A model generated the notes under the pieces. That model was not told the DNA's origin. It worked only from the letters and a program-made list of their open reading frames with translations, and ran no database searches. This document shows, in pieces, positions 8,073-16,108 of a DNA stretch of 28,484 bases. How positions within the stretch are numbered: position 1 is the stretch's first letter; every line of letters starts with the position of its first letter. The translations under genes and the position numbers were made by a program. The stretch is taken from assembly GCA_964498075.1 (NCBI GenBank), contig CAZCGA010000083.1:1-28484 (forward strand), written 5' to 3'. Origin of the DNA: CAZCGA01 sp964498075 (GTDB taxonomy: Bacteria > Desulfobacterota > Binatia > HRBIN30).

Positions 8073-9137
8073 TCAGGTCGCGCGCCCCCGCACCTCGACG
8101 CGCGGCCGGTACTCGGCGGTCCGCATGAAGTAGAAGATCCCACCACTGAGGGTCGGCGCTTCCGCCGCCCAGAAGCCGAGTGCGGCGGAGATGATGGATT
8201 GTGACGTCCCGATGCGATGCGCCAGCAGCAAGGTCTGCACGATCTCGCGGACGCCCTCGCCGGCGATAGTGAACGGGCTGATGACCGTGGCGAAGATCTG
8301 AATCGTCGAGGCGAACGAGACCTCCCAGAAGTCGGCGTGCGCGGCACCGATCGCCAGCGCCGTGCAGAAGTACATCGCGGCGGTGCAGAAGTGGACGAGG
8401 AAGCTCAGCAGCGTGGCGTTCACCAGCACGAGCTTCTGCTGCTTGTAGGCCGCCGCCGCGGCGTTGACGCGTTCGAGCACCGACGCGACGCGGCCCTGGC
8501 GGCTGATCGGCAGACGGTCGAGGACGAAGCCGATGATCTCCGGTTTGAAGGCGACGAGGAAAAACGCGCCGATGACGGCGAGCGCGATCGGCACGGTGAT
8601 CGCCACCACCAACCCGGCGCGTGCACCGAGAATGGCGTAGCCCAGCGGCAGCGTCACCAGGAACGAGACGAAGATGCCGATGATGCCCAAGCCCTTCTCG
8701 ACGACGGTCGCGGCCGTCGCCTCGACCGTGCGCCCCGAGTAGCGGGCGGCGTCGTACAGCTTGTAGCCGTCCAGCCCGATGGTCGACGGCAGGAAGGTGC
8801 CCAGGAAGCGGCCGATGAGGAACGTGGTGACGATGTGCCAGAACGGGAAGACGATGCCCTGCCCGCGCAGCAGCAAATGCCAGCGGAGCATGGACGAGAA
8901 GATGCCGACGCCCTTGATGGCCAGCGCCAGCAGCGTGTAGCGCCAGAAGGCGCCGGCCTCGATCTGCGGCAGGTAGTCGAGGATGGCACGCAACGCCATG
9001 ACGGACTCTCCCGACTCGGTGCGCACTCTGTGCGTCAGCAACAGATAGAACGCACCGACCGTCAGCAGCAGCTTCAGAGCGGTTTTGAGGATATTGCGCG
9101 CGGAGTACGCGACCGGCTGGGCGGCTTGCATGGCCAT
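8073..9137 (-). CDS. Lysylphosphatidylglycerol synthase-TM / UPF0104-family membrane protein (flippase-like)
   Basis: A ~354-residue integral membrane protein with about seven or eight hydrophobic segments. It carries the UPF0104 (LPG_synthase_TM, AglD/MprF flippase-domain) signatures: MLRWHLLLRGQG, GRFLGTFLPSTIGLDGYKLY, TVVEKGLGIIGIF, and GEGVREIVQTLLL near the C-terminus. Proteins of this family are proposed to move lipid-linked molecules across the inner membrane. No LPG-synthase catalytic domain is fused, so the enzyme activity of MprF is not expected. An in-frame TTG at 9143 precedes the ATG used here; both lie within a few bases of the upstream gene's stop (9148), so it is the last gene of a minus-strand operon. 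The lipid substrate cannot be inferred. Confidence 0.85.
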   Translation of the reverse strand: MAMQAAQPVAYSARNILKTALKLLLTVGAFYLLLTHRVRTESGESVMALRAILDYLPQIEAGAFWRYTLLALAIKGVGIFSSMLRWHLLLRGQGIVFPFWHIVTTFLIGRFLGTFLPSTIGLDGYKLYDAARYSGRTVEATAATVVEKGLGIIGIFVSFLVTLPLGYAILGARAGLVVAITVPIALAVIGAFFLVAFKPEIIGFVLDRLPISRQGRVASVLERVNAAAAAYKQQKLVLVNATLLSFLVHFCTAAMYFCTALAIGAAHADFWEVSFASTIQIFATVISPFTIAGEGVREIVQTLLLAHRIGTSQSIISAALGFWAAEAPTLSGGIFYFMRTAEYRPRVEVRGRAT

Positions 9138-9147
9138 GATCAACCCG

Positions 9148-9666
9148 TCAACGAGGCGGTGCGCCTTCGAGCCGTTGGACCCGTTCTTCGAGAGCGCGCA
9201 GGCGTTCGCTCAGCGCATCGAGGGGCGGCTGTGCGGGCGGCTCCGGCACCGCCTTGACGGGGTCGCCGGCCGGCGCTGCCAGCCCGGGGGCCCGCGGCGC
9301 ACCGACCACCTCGATTTCCGTCGCATCGTGGACGGCGATCTCGACCGTGCCGCGGAAACTGCGGATCAGGCCCGCGACGCGTACGGCCTTGCCGGTGTAG
9401 TAGCGCTCCGGTTCGGGCGGGAAGGTGCTCAACATGCCGATGATCAACGACACCATCAACTCGTGCGGCGGCGTGCCGAGCCGCAAGCGCACCGTATTCC
9501 CCTCGCGTTCGGCCGCCGTGACCGTGCCTTCGACGATCTTCTCCTGACCGACGAACAGGCTGGCGACGCTCGGTGCAATCGACATGTCGGCGGACGCGAG
9601 GTTGGGCGACCCGAAGCTCACCGAGCCCAGCGCGAGACAGATGGTCCACCAGCGCAGTTGCTCCAT
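9148..9666 (-). CDS. Exported OB-fold protein with C-terminal coiled coil
   Basis: 172 residues. An N-terminal signal peptide (hydrophobic WWTICLALGSVSFGSP, likely cleaved near NLASA-DM) sends it to the periplasm. The central region, from about residue 40 to 120, resembles an OB-fold: strand-like EGTVTAAEREGNTVRLRLG, then YYTGKAVRVAGLIRSF and EIAVHDATEIEVV, the pattern seen in exported nucleic-acid- or ligand-binding OB domains. A Pro/Ala-rich spacer and a short heptad-like segment (LDALSERLRALEERVQRLEG) follow, suggesting oligomerisation. It is probably co-transcribed with the UPF0104 gene downstream (10-base gap) and the 59-residue gene upstream (24-base gap). The function is unknown. Confidence 0.7.
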   Translation of the reverse strand: MEQLRWWTICLALGSVSFGSPNLASADMSIAPSVASLFVGQEKIVEGTVTAAEREGNTVRLRLGTPPHELMVSLIIGMLSTFPPEPERYYTGKAVRVAGLIRSFRGTVEIAVHDATEIEVVGAPRAPGLAAPAGDPVKAVPEPPAQPPLDALSERLRALEERVQRLEGAPPR

Positions 9667-9690
9667 GCCCCGACGCCCAATGCGCGCTTC

Positions 9691-9870
9691 CTACAGCTTG
9701 AACTCCCGTTCGTGCTCCTGCAGGTGAATCTCGGCGCTGTCCGGCGGGGCCAATTCATTGAGCTTGCGAAAAACGATCTCGATGAGCTTGTCGAGGCGCC
9801 GGTACTCTCCCGAGCGCGCCGCGGCGCGGGCCACGCTCACGGCCAACTTGAGCTTTTCATCCGCGGTCAT
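9691..9870 (-). CDS. Small conserved-looking hypothetical protein (59 aa)
   Basis: A 59-residue ORF starting MTADEKLKLAVSVARAAARS and ending LQEHEREFKL before TAG at 9691-9693. GGAGGG sits 5 bases before the ATG (9868-9870), and a good promoter (9895-9923) lies just upstream. The protein is charged and mostly helical, with no signal peptide and no membrane segment. It is the first gene of the minus-strand operon with the OB-fold and UPF0104 proteins. I do not recognise a family; the strong ribosome-binding site and promoter are the reasons for calling it a gene. Confidence 0.7.
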   Translation of the reverse strand: MTADEKLKLAVSVARAAARSGEYRRLDKLIEIVFRKLNELAPPDSAEIHLQEHEREFKL

Positions 9871-9894
9871 ACACCCTCCTGAAAATTGGCCCCT

Positions 9895-9923
9895 CTTATA
9901 GGCGGCGCGCCGGGCGAGGACAA
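9895..9923 (-). promoter_or_regulatory. Sigma-70 promoter of the minus-strand 59-aa/OB-fold/UPF0104 operon
   Basis: Read on the minus strand: TTGTCC (9918-9923), a 17-bp spacer and TATAAG (9895-9900). Start of transcription is expected near 9888, giving a leader of about 18 bases that holds the GGAGGG ribosome-binding site of the 59-residue gene. Confidence 0.65.
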
Positions 9924-10057
9924 CCGCGGAGGCTGCGGAGCCGGTCAGCCGCCGCTGAGGGCGCAGATGATCTGCACTTCAACATCTTCGGCGAGGACCA
10001 GATTCTCCCCTACGTCGATCCAGACTGCCGACAATCGACAACCGACACGGTCGTTAT

Positions 10058-10086
10058 TTGCCACGTCATACTGACTTTGGTAGGGT
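10058..10086 (+). promoter_or_regulatory. Candidate sigma-70 promoter for the lysine-rich small protein
   Basis: TTGCCA (10058-10063), a 17-bp spacer and TAGGGT (10081-10086), about 75 bases before the ATG at 10166. The rest of the 295-base gap from 9871 holds the oppositely oriented promoter at 9895-9923 and a short CsrA-like reading frame that I do not call as a gene. Confidence 0.45.
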
Positions 10087-10165
10087 TGCGCCAGGCTCGG
10101 GCAGTGCGGAGTTGCCTGTAGCCACGACAAGCGCCCTCGTTGAATAGCGGAAAGGAGCACCGATC

Positions 10166-10351
10166 ATGGCTGGCGGCAAAACCTTCAAGCGGGATCAGAA
10201 GCGTCGCAAGGAAATGGCTCGGAAGCTGAAGCAAGAAGAGAAGACGAAGAAGAAGATGGAGCGCCGCGAAGCAAAGAAGCTGGGGGAAGGTGAGGTCGAG
10301 ACCGAGACCGAAACCTCTGACCCCGCGGTCGATCCGACGTCCACCTTCTGA
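10166..10351 (+). CDS. Small lysine-rich basic hypothetical protein (61 aa)
   Basis: 61 residues. The first two-thirds are dense in Lys, Arg and Glu (MAGGKTFKRDQKRRKEMARK, EEKTKKKMERREAKK) and should form a long charged helix. The tail is acidic and Thr/Ser-rich (EVETETETSDPAVDPTSTF). The ATG has AAAGGAG 8 bases upstream and a candidate promoter at 10058-10086. The composition suggests nucleic-acid or ribosome binding, but no family is recognised. Acetate kinase starts 163 bases downstream and may have its own promoter. Confidence 0.7.
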   Translation: MAGGKTFKRDQKRRKEMARKLKQEEKTKKKMERREAKKLGEGEVETETETSDPAVDPTSTF

Positions 10352-10408
10352 GCCCGTGCTCGAGCCAGCGGGTAACCGGAACCTTGTCTCGCGTCGCGCC
10401 GCGTGGCG

Positions 10409-10436
10409 TTGCCCTGCATCGATCTTAATGTAAGGA
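10409..10436 (+). promoter_or_regulatory. Candidate promoter for acetate kinase
   Basis: TTGCCC (10409-10414), a 16-bp spacer and TAAGGA (10431-10436) lie about 80 bases before the ackA start. The -10 region overlaps an imperfect inverted repeat (CGATCTT-aatgt-AAGGATCG), which could be an operator. Confidence 0.35.
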
Positions 10437-10514
10437 TCGACCCAAGCCGTCTTCCCACCGGAGCGACCAGCGTACGCCGCTCTGCACCCCACCGTGCTAC
10501 GAGGGCCGGCTCGC

Positions 10515-11711
10515 ATGAGAGTATTGGTGCTCAACTGCGGGAGCTCGTCCCTCAAGTTCCAGATCGTCGACATCGACGGTGACGGCGCTGCGCCGGCGCG
10601 CGAGCAGCGCCGGCCGCGCGGCACGATCGAACGGATCGGTACGACGGCGACGTGTACGTTCATCGACGCCGGCGGCACCTATCACGAGACGTTGGCCATC
10701 GGCGATCACCGGGAGGCGACGGCGCACGCCTTGGCGCATATTGCGGCCGGCGGATCGGGGTTCGATGCGGTCGGGCACCGCGTCGTGCACGGCGGCGATC
10801 GCTTCATGGCGAGCACGCGCCTCGATCCGCAGGTGCTGGCGGACATCGAAGCCCTCAGCGATCTGGCGCCGTTGCACAACCCCGCATGCCTCAGCGGCAT
10901 CATCGCCGCGCGCGCCGCCTGCGGCCCGGCGGTGCCCATGGTCGCGGTGTTCGACACCGCCTTCCACCACACGTTGCCCGAGTACGCCGCCCGTTACGCC
11001 ATCCCGACGGAGCTGGCGGATCGGCATCGCATCAAACGCTACGGATTCCACGGCATCGCCCACAGCTTCGTCGCGGCGCGCTACGGGCAGATCAGCGGCA
11101 CGCCCACTCACCTGGCCAAGCTAATCACCGTCCACCTCGGCAACGGTTGCTCGGCCACTGCGATCCGTCACGGCGAGTCGGTCGACACCTCTATGGGGTT
11201 CACTCCGCTGGAAGGCTTGATGATGGGCACGCGCAGCGGCGATATCGATCCAGCGGTCGTGAGCTATCTGTCTCGGCGCGAGGCCGTGGCCGCCAGCGAC
11301 GTCGAAGACTGGTTGAATCACCGCTCCGGCTTGCTGGGCGTATCGCAGCGATCGAACGACATGCGTGAGCTACTCGCTGCGATGGACACCGATCGCGCCG
11401 CGCGGCTGGCGGTCGAGATGTTCTGCTATCGGGTCAGCAAGTACATCGGCGCCTACTTGGTGGTTCTCGGCGGCGCCGACGCCGTGATCTTCAGTGGCGG
11501 CATCGGCGAGCACTGTGCGCTCGTCCGCGCGCGGATCTGCGAACGGTTGCGCTGGTGCGGCCTCGGGCTGGACGAGGCGCGCAACGCGGCGAGTAGCGGT
11601 GTGGAGGCGCGGATCTCGTCGGGCAGTGGCCTGCAGGCTTACGTCATCCCCGCAGACGAAGAGCTGCTCATCGCGCAGGAAACAGCGTGCTGTCTGAGCG
11701 CGGCGCGCTGA
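10515..11711 (+). CDS. ackA: Acetate kinase
   Basis: A 398-residue ASKHA-fold kinase interconverting acetyl phosphate plus ADP with acetate plus ATP. Signatures are VLVLNCGSSSLKFQ at the N-terminus, GHRVVHGG, FDTAFHHTLPEYA with the catalytic Asp, RYGFHGIAHSFVA, HLGNGCSATA, DTSMGFTPLEGLMMGTRSGDIDP, and FSGGIGEH near the C-terminus. The usual HGTSH around the active-site His reads HGIAH here, a modest variant that keeps both histidines. An upstream in-frame start at 10494 exists, but the ATG at 10515 puts the NCGSSSLK motif at the normal position. No phosphotransacetylase or phosphoketolase gene is in the window, so the acetyl-phosphate source is not evident. It ends 9 bases from the convergent beta-helix gene. 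Confidence 0.95.
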   Translation: MRVLVLNCGSSSLKFQIVDIDGDGAAPAREQRRPRGTIERIGTTATCTFIDAGGTYHETLAIGDHREATAHALAHIAAGGSGFDAVGHRVVHGGDRFMASTRLDPQVLADIEALSDLAPLHNPACLSGIIAARAACGPAVPMVAVFDTAFHHTLPEYAARYAIPTELADRHRIKRYGFHGIAHSFVAARYGQISGTPTHLAKLITVHLGNGCSATAIRHGESVDTSMGFTPLEGLMMGTRSGDIDPAVVSYLSRREAVAASDVEDWLNHRSGLLGVSQRSNDMRELLAAMDTDRAARLAVEMFCYRVSKYIGAYLVVLGGADAVIFSGGIGEHCALVRARICERLRWCGLGLDEARNAASSGVEARISSGSGLQAYVIPADEELLIAQETACCLSAAR

Positions 11712-11720
11712 CTTGCCCGT

Positions 11721-13064
11721 TCAGGGGCGCGGGCGGAAGGGGGTGCTCGTGGGCTTCTTCGGTGGTCCCCTCGTCGTCGCCGTCGGGAGCGGCGTGGACG
11801 TCGGGCGCGGTGTACCCAGCGTTGCCGTCGCCGCCGGTGGTCGCGTTGCCGTCGCGGTACCGGGTGCACCCGGCGTCGCCGTGGCGCGCGGTCGGGTATT
11901 GGTGGCGCGTGGCACGCGGGTCGACGTCGGAACGGGCGCCGAATAATGATAGCCGAGATCCACCGGCCCCGTGTCGACTGACTTGTCCAACTGGGTGGTG
12001 CGCTGGTCGAGGAAGTCGATCAAATCCGGATCGGTGTCGGGGTTCCCGGCGTCGACTGCCGGGCTGATGTCGAGCAGCAGGAAGTCTCCGTCATTCGGGG
12101 TCCCGCCGAGGGGCGACAGGAACAGTGGGTTTGCCGTGACGTCGAACGTCCCCATGGAGGTGCCCTGGTACCCGTCGGTGTTGAGGTCGTAGTCGCCATC
12201 GAACGCCGTGGCCGACGGATCGACGATCATGCCGGCGGGAGTGTTGCGGTTGAAGATGTTGTTTTCGAGGAAGGTGCTGTCCGACGAGCTCACGGTGATG
12301 CCGCCCGCCTTGCTCTTGTAGACGGTGTTGTTGACGACCTCCAGATTGTTGGTGTGCAGCACCCGGATCCCAGCCCCTTGGTTGTCGACGATCAAGTTGT
12401 CGAATACGAAACCATCGTCCGAGCGATCGAAGCGGACCCCGTCGCCGGTGTTCTTGGTGATCACGCAGTTTTCGACGATTGTTCCCGGGCTGTTGGTCAA
12501 GAGGATTCCCGCGTCGGTGGCGCCGCGAACCGTGAAGCCGTCGAGAATCACTCCCGTCTGGTTCGCGAGATCGACGGCGGCCGCGCGGCCGTGCGCATCG
12601 ATCGTGACGGGTGCGGCGCCACTCTCCGTCAAGGACCCCGAAAGGTCGGCGACGATCGTCAGCGGGCCGCGATCCCTACCGTGCAGCACCACTTGCGCGT
12701 AGTTGCCTGGCGCTACCACGATCAGTGATCCGGGCGCCGCGGCGTTGACGACGGCATTCAAGTCGCCGCCGGATTGCACCGGGATGAAGGGCGTCGCGGT
12801 CGGCGTCTCCGTCGGCGCGTCGGGCGCGGGCGTGGTGGTGGCGGCGCCCGTGGCCGTCGGCGTCGCCGGCGTGTTGGCCTGTCCCGGTTGCGGGCTTCCG
12901 GCGCGCACCGGAGTGTTCGTCGGTCGTGGCGTTCCGGCGCCGGGGGTATTCCCGCCGCCGGTGCCGCCGCCACCCCCCCCGCCTCCGCAGCCCTGCAGCG
13001 CGAAGGCGAGCACGCACGCAAAGGAAAGGACTGCGCAACTCCGTTTCGGACCGGTTGTGATCAT
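11721..13064 (-). CDS. Parallel beta-helix repeat lipoprotein with Thr/Pro-rich flanks
   Basis: About 447 residues. The signal peptide ends in a clear lipobox, FALQGC, and the Cys is followed by a run of Gly. A Thr/Pro-rich stretch (residues ~35-95) leads to a right-handed parallel beta-helix: GDLNAVVNAAAPGSLIVVAPG is the typical cap, then repeats such as VILDGFTVRGATDAGILLTN, VENCVITKNTGDGVRF and VVNNTVYKSKAGGITVSSS. The domain closes with PAVDAGNPDTDPDL and DTGPVDLGYHY, the usual end of NosD/DUF1565-type pectate-lyase-like helices. A second Thr/Pro-rich tail of ~70 residues follows. Such proteins are surface carbohydrate-binding or -degrading proteins; no catalytic residues could be assigned. 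The ATG at 13062-13064 was chosen over an upstream TTG because it gives the normal signal peptide. Confidence 0.85.
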   Translation of the reverse strand: MITTGPKRSCAVLSFACVLAFALQGCGGGGGGGGTGGGNTPGAGTPRPTNTPVRAGSPQPGQANTPATPTATGAATTTPAPDAPTETPTATPFIPVQSGGDLNAVVNAAAPGSLIVVAPGNYAQVVLHGRDRGPLTIVADLSGSLTESGAAPVTIDAHGRAAAVDLANQTGVILDGFTVRGATDAGILLTNSPGTIVENCVITKNTGDGVRFDRSDDGFVFDNLIVDNQGAGIRVLHTNNLEVVNNTVYKSKAGGITVSSSDSTFLENNIFNRNTPAGMIVDPSATAFDGDYDLNTDGYQGTSMGTFDVTANPLFLSPLGGTPNDGDFLLLDISPAVDAGNPDTDPDLIDFLDQRTTQLDKSVDTGPVDLGYHYSAPVPTSTRVPRATNTRPRATATPGAPGTATATRPPAATATLGTPRPTSTPLPTATTRGPPKKPTSTPFRPRP

Positions 13065-13241
13065 GAATGGTTGACTCCGACGGGGCGTTTTCCCGGTCAA
13101 TCTCGCATTGTTTCCCCGGAATGTCCAATCGATTCAGCACCCTGCGAAGTGTGATGCGGCCCTCGAATTGCGCGTCGAAATGCACCTCCGGGCGCGCGGC
13201 CTCTTGCGTTCGCCCCGGCACGCTCGCTATCTGCGGTGGCC

Positions 13242-15011
13242 ATGAATGTGCGGCTCCTCTGGGACGATCTCCGCGAGCTTCCACTCTTCATCCGCATGGC
13301 CGGAGCCTTACGCCGCGCCAGCGACGACAGCCGCGAAACCTTCGGGGTGTTGGTGCGGCAACAGGCGGAGCGCATCCCCGACCGGGTGCTGCTCCGGTTC
13401 GAACGCGAGACCGTCACCTACGGTGAGTTCAACGCCGGGGTGAACGCTTTTGTCGCGGTTCTCAAACAGGCGGGCGTCGGACGTGAGCCCGTGGCGTTGA
13501 TGATGGAGAACAGCCCGAGCCTGTTGATGGCGCAGGCGGCGGTCGCCAAGCTCGGCGCCATCGGCGCGTTGATCAACACGCACCTCAGCGGCGCGCCGCT
13601 CGGCCACGTACTGCTCGCCTCGCAGGCGCGCCACGTCTTCGTCGATCAGGTATGCCTCCCGCACGTGGTGGCGCTCACGGGCACGGTGAGCGTGACGGTG
13701 TGGGGGCACGGCGACCCGGCGGCACTGCCGCCGCACGTCGAGCCGCTCGATGCGGCGTTGTCGGCAGCGCCGCAGACGGAGCCGGTGATGCCCGACGTGA
13801 GCGGCCGCGATGTCTTCCTCTACATCTACACCTCGGGCACCACCGGCTACCCGAAGCCGGCCATCGTCCGTCACAACCGCTACGCCATGTCGGGAATCGC
13901 CCTCTCCGGTTTGCTCGAGCTCGGGTCCGACGACGTGATCTACGCGCCGCTGCCGCTCTACCATGGTGAGAGCAACTTCGTCGGCTTCAGTGTCGCGGTG
14001 CGCGCCGGCGCGGCGTTCGCCTCACGCCGACGCTTCAGCGCCAGCGAGTTCCTCGACGACGTGCGGCGCCACGGCGCCACGGCGTTCGTGTACGTCGGCG
14101 AGCTGTGTCGCTACCTCCTGCGCCAGCCGCCCACACCGCACGACCGTGATCACCGGCTGCGCCTCGCGGTCGGCGCCGGCTTGCGCCCGGACATCTGGGA
14201 GAAGTTCCAGCAGCGCTTCGGCATCCGGCGCATCGTCGAGATGTACGGCGCCACCGAAGGCAACGTCAGCCTCATGAACCGCAGCGGCCGCGTCGGCTCC
14301 GTCGGCCGGCCGTACCCGTTCCAGCACGACCAGCTGCGTCTGGCGCGCTACGACTTTGCCAAGGCTGAGCTGCACCGCGGCACGGACGGGTTTCTCGTTG
14401 CATGCGAGGTCGACCAGCCGGGAGAGCTGCTCGGACGCATCTCCGCCGGCGGCACGATGGCCTACGACGGCTACGCCGATCCACACGCGACGGCCGCCAA
14501 GGTGGTGCGCGACGCCTTCGTACGCGGCGACGCCTACTTTCGCACCGGCGACATCTTGCGCCGCGATCGCGACGGCTACTTCTACTTCGTCGACCGCGTC
14601 GGCGACACGTTTCGTTGGAAGGGCGAGAACGTCAGCACGCAGGAGGTCGCGGAGATCCTCAACGGCGCTCCGGGCGTGACCGAGACCAACGTGTACGGCG
14701 TCCAGGTCCCGGGCGCCGACGGCCGCGCCGGTATGGCCGCGATCGTGTTGGCGCCCGGCGCGTCGTTCGATGCCCCGGCGTTCTACGCGCACGCCGAGCA
14801 GCTCGCCGACTACGCGCGGCCGCTGTTCGTACGCCTCGTGCCGGCCATGGACGTCACCGGCACGTTGAAGCAGCGCAAGACCGAGTTGCAGCGGGAAGGC
14901 TTCGTGGTCAACGAAGATCGGATCTACTTCCGCGACGACGACGCCCGCGGCTACGTGCCGCTGACCGCTGCGCTGCTCGAGCAGATCCGCAGCGGCGCGC
15001 GGCGCCTGTAG
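13242..15011 (+). CDS. FATP-type long-chain acyl-CoA synthetase (AMP-binding)
   Basis: 589 residues. An ANL-superfamily enzyme that activates (very) long-chain fatty acids to acyl-CoA via acyl-adenylate. The AMP-binding P-loop is YIYTSGTTGYPKPAIVRH; the adenine-binding motif is VEMYGATEGNVSLMN; the hinge and C-terminal signature DRVGDTFRWKGENVSTQEVA and the end TGTLKQRKTELQREGF match the FATP/SLC27 subgroup (VLACS) more closely than classical FadD. The N-terminal FGVLVRQQAERIPDRVLLRF region is also typical. An upstream in-frame GTG at 13236 exists; no clear Shine-Dalgarno supports either start. A weak promoter TTGCGT-N18-TATCTG (13204-13233) would start transcription almost at the ATG, so leaderless translation is possible. 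Confidence 0.92.
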   Translation: MNVRLLWDDLRELPLFIRMAGALRRASDDSRETFGVLVRQQAERIPDRVLLRFERETVTYGEFNAGVNAFVAVLKQAGVGREPVALMMENSPSLLMAQAAVAKLGAIGALINTHLSGAPLGHVLLASQARHVFVDQVCLPHVVALTGTVSVTVWGHGDPAALPPHVEPLDAALSAAPQTEPVMPDVSGRDVFLYIYTSGTTGYPKPAIVRHNRYAMSGIALSGLLELGSDDVIYAPLPLYHGESNFVGFSVAVRAGAAFASRRRFSASEFLDDVRRHGATAFVYVGELCRYLLRQPPTPHDRDHRLRLAVGAGLRPDIWEKFQQRFGIRRIVEMYGATEGNVSLMNRSGRVGSVGRPYPFQHDQLRLARYDFAKAELHRGTDGFLVACEVDQPGELLGRISAGGTMAYDGYADPHATAAKVVRDAFVRGDAYFRTGDILRRDRDGYFYFVDRVGDTFRWKGENVSTQEVAEILNGAPGVTETNVYGVQVPGADGRAGMAAIVLAPGASFDAPAFYAHAEQLADYARPLFVRLVPAMDVTGTLKQRKTELQREGFVVNEDRIYFRDDDARGYVPLTAALLEQIRSGARRL

Positions 15012-15027
15012 GCGCGATGCCGCCGCC

Positions 15028-16044
15028 TCACCCCATCGGATAGAGGATCTCCTTCGAAACTTCGTTGCACGCCTTCAGCACATCTGCGGGCAGCGCCACC
15101 CCGGCGGCGGCGAGCGTGTCGGTGAGCTGCTCCGGCCGGGTGGCGCCGATGATCGTCGAGCCGACGAAGTCATGCGTCAGCGTCCACGCCGTCGCCAACG
15201 TTGCGACGGCCATCCCGGCCGCACGCGCGATGGTCATGAAGCGTGCGGTCGAATCGAGGGTCCGTGCATTCACGAAGCGACGGAACATCGATTGGGAGCG
15301 CGGGTTGCCCTCGCCGTAGAGCGTGAAGCGGGCGCCGGCGGGGCGCGCCCCGTCCAGGTACTTGCCGCTCAGCACGCCGCCGGCGATCGGGCTGTAGGGC
15401 AGCAAGCTCACGTGCTCGCGGCGGCAGACTTCGGCGAGCTCGTCTTCGAAGCGCCGGTTGAGCATGCTGAAGTTGTTCTGAATGGTTTCGTAACGCGCCC
15501 AGCCGTGCCGGTCGCTCGCCCACAAACTTTTCGTCAGCCCGTACGCGCTTTCGTTGCTGCAGCCGGCGTAACGGATCTTCCCCGCCTTGATGCAGGACGT
15601 CAGTGCTTCGAGCGTCTCGTCGATGGGCACGCCGCGGTCGGGCCAGTGCGTCTGATACAGGTCGATGTAATCGGTGCGCAGGCGCCGCAAGCTGCCGTCG
15701 ACGGCGCGCTCGATGTGATGCCGATCGAGTGCAGTCTTGTTGGCGCGCACCGGGGCGAGGAACCATCCGGAGCCGGGCCCGGCCACCTTGGTGGCGACGA
15801 ACAGTGCGTCGCGCGGCTTCTCCGCCATCCACTTGCCGACGATCTCTTCGCTGCGGCCGGCGTACTTCACGTCCGGCGGCACAGGGTAGACCTCAGCGAC
15901 GTCGAGGAAGTCGACGCCGGCGTCGAAGGCCCGATCGAGGATGGCGCCGCTCGTGCGCTCGTCGGCTTGGTTGCCGAACGTCATGGTGCCGAGACAGATC
16001 TCCGAGACCACCAGGCCGGTGCGGCCGAGACGGCGGCGTTTCAT
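15028..16044 (-). CDS. Tas-like NADPH-dependent aldo/keto reductase
   Basis: A 338-residue TIM-barrel oxidoreductase. The catalytic tetrad is visible as Asp48 and Tyr53 (DFLDVAEVYPVPPD), Lys86 (VATKVAG) and His133 (LYQTHWPD). The AEVYPVPP, GKIRYAGCSNESAYGL, LLPYSPIAGGVLSGKYL and GARPAGARFTL segments closely resemble E. coli Tas. The physiological substrate is unknown; the class reduces aldehydes and ketones with NADPH. The ATG at 16042-16044 has GGGAGGG about 7 bases upstream. The frame stays open on the minus strand far beyond this start, but that extension runs antisense to ppiD and has no family similarity. The gene is divergent from ppiD, and the two candidate promoters lie back to back. 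Confidence 0.93.
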   Translation of the reverse strand: MKRRRLGRTGLVVSEICLGTMTFGNQADERTSGAILDRAFDAGVDFLDVAEVYPVPPDVKYAGRSEEIVGKWMAEKPRDALFVATKVAGPGSGWFLAPVRANKTALDRHHIERAVDGSLRRLRTDYIDLYQTHWPDRGVPIDETLEALTSCIKAGKIRYAGCSNESAYGLTKSLWASDRHGWARYETIQNNFSMLNRRFEDELAEVCRREHVSLLPYSPIAGGVLSGKYLDGARPAGARFTLYGEGNPRSQSMFRRFVNARTLDSTARFMTIARAAGMAVATLATAWTLTHDFVGSTIIGATRPEQLTDTLAAAGVALPADVLKACNEVSKEILYPMG

Positions 16045-16079
16045 GCGTACCCTCCCACACTGATCGCAATCGGCCTTAG

Positions 16080-16108
16080 GCGATACGCCATCCGCCAATC
16101 CGACGCAA
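16080..16108 (-). promoter_or_regulatory. Candidate promoter of the aldo/keto reductase gene
   Basis: On the minus strand TTGCGT (16103-16108), a 17-bp spacer and TATCGC (16080-16085), about 36 bases upstream of the start codon. Its -35 box directly abuts the -35 box of the divergent ppiD promoter. Confidence 0.5.

Noticed and set aside
8217..9257. 346-codon plus-strand frame opposite the UPF0104 gene
   Set aside because: Extremely Arg/Glu/Asp-rich, the typical antisense image of a hydrophobic membrane protein. No start signal or motif.
11713..13074. Plus-strand Val/Gly-rich frames opposite the beta-helix lipoprotein
   Set aside because: They are mirror images of the Thr/Pro-rich repeats, while the minus strand has a lipobox and beta-helix repeats.
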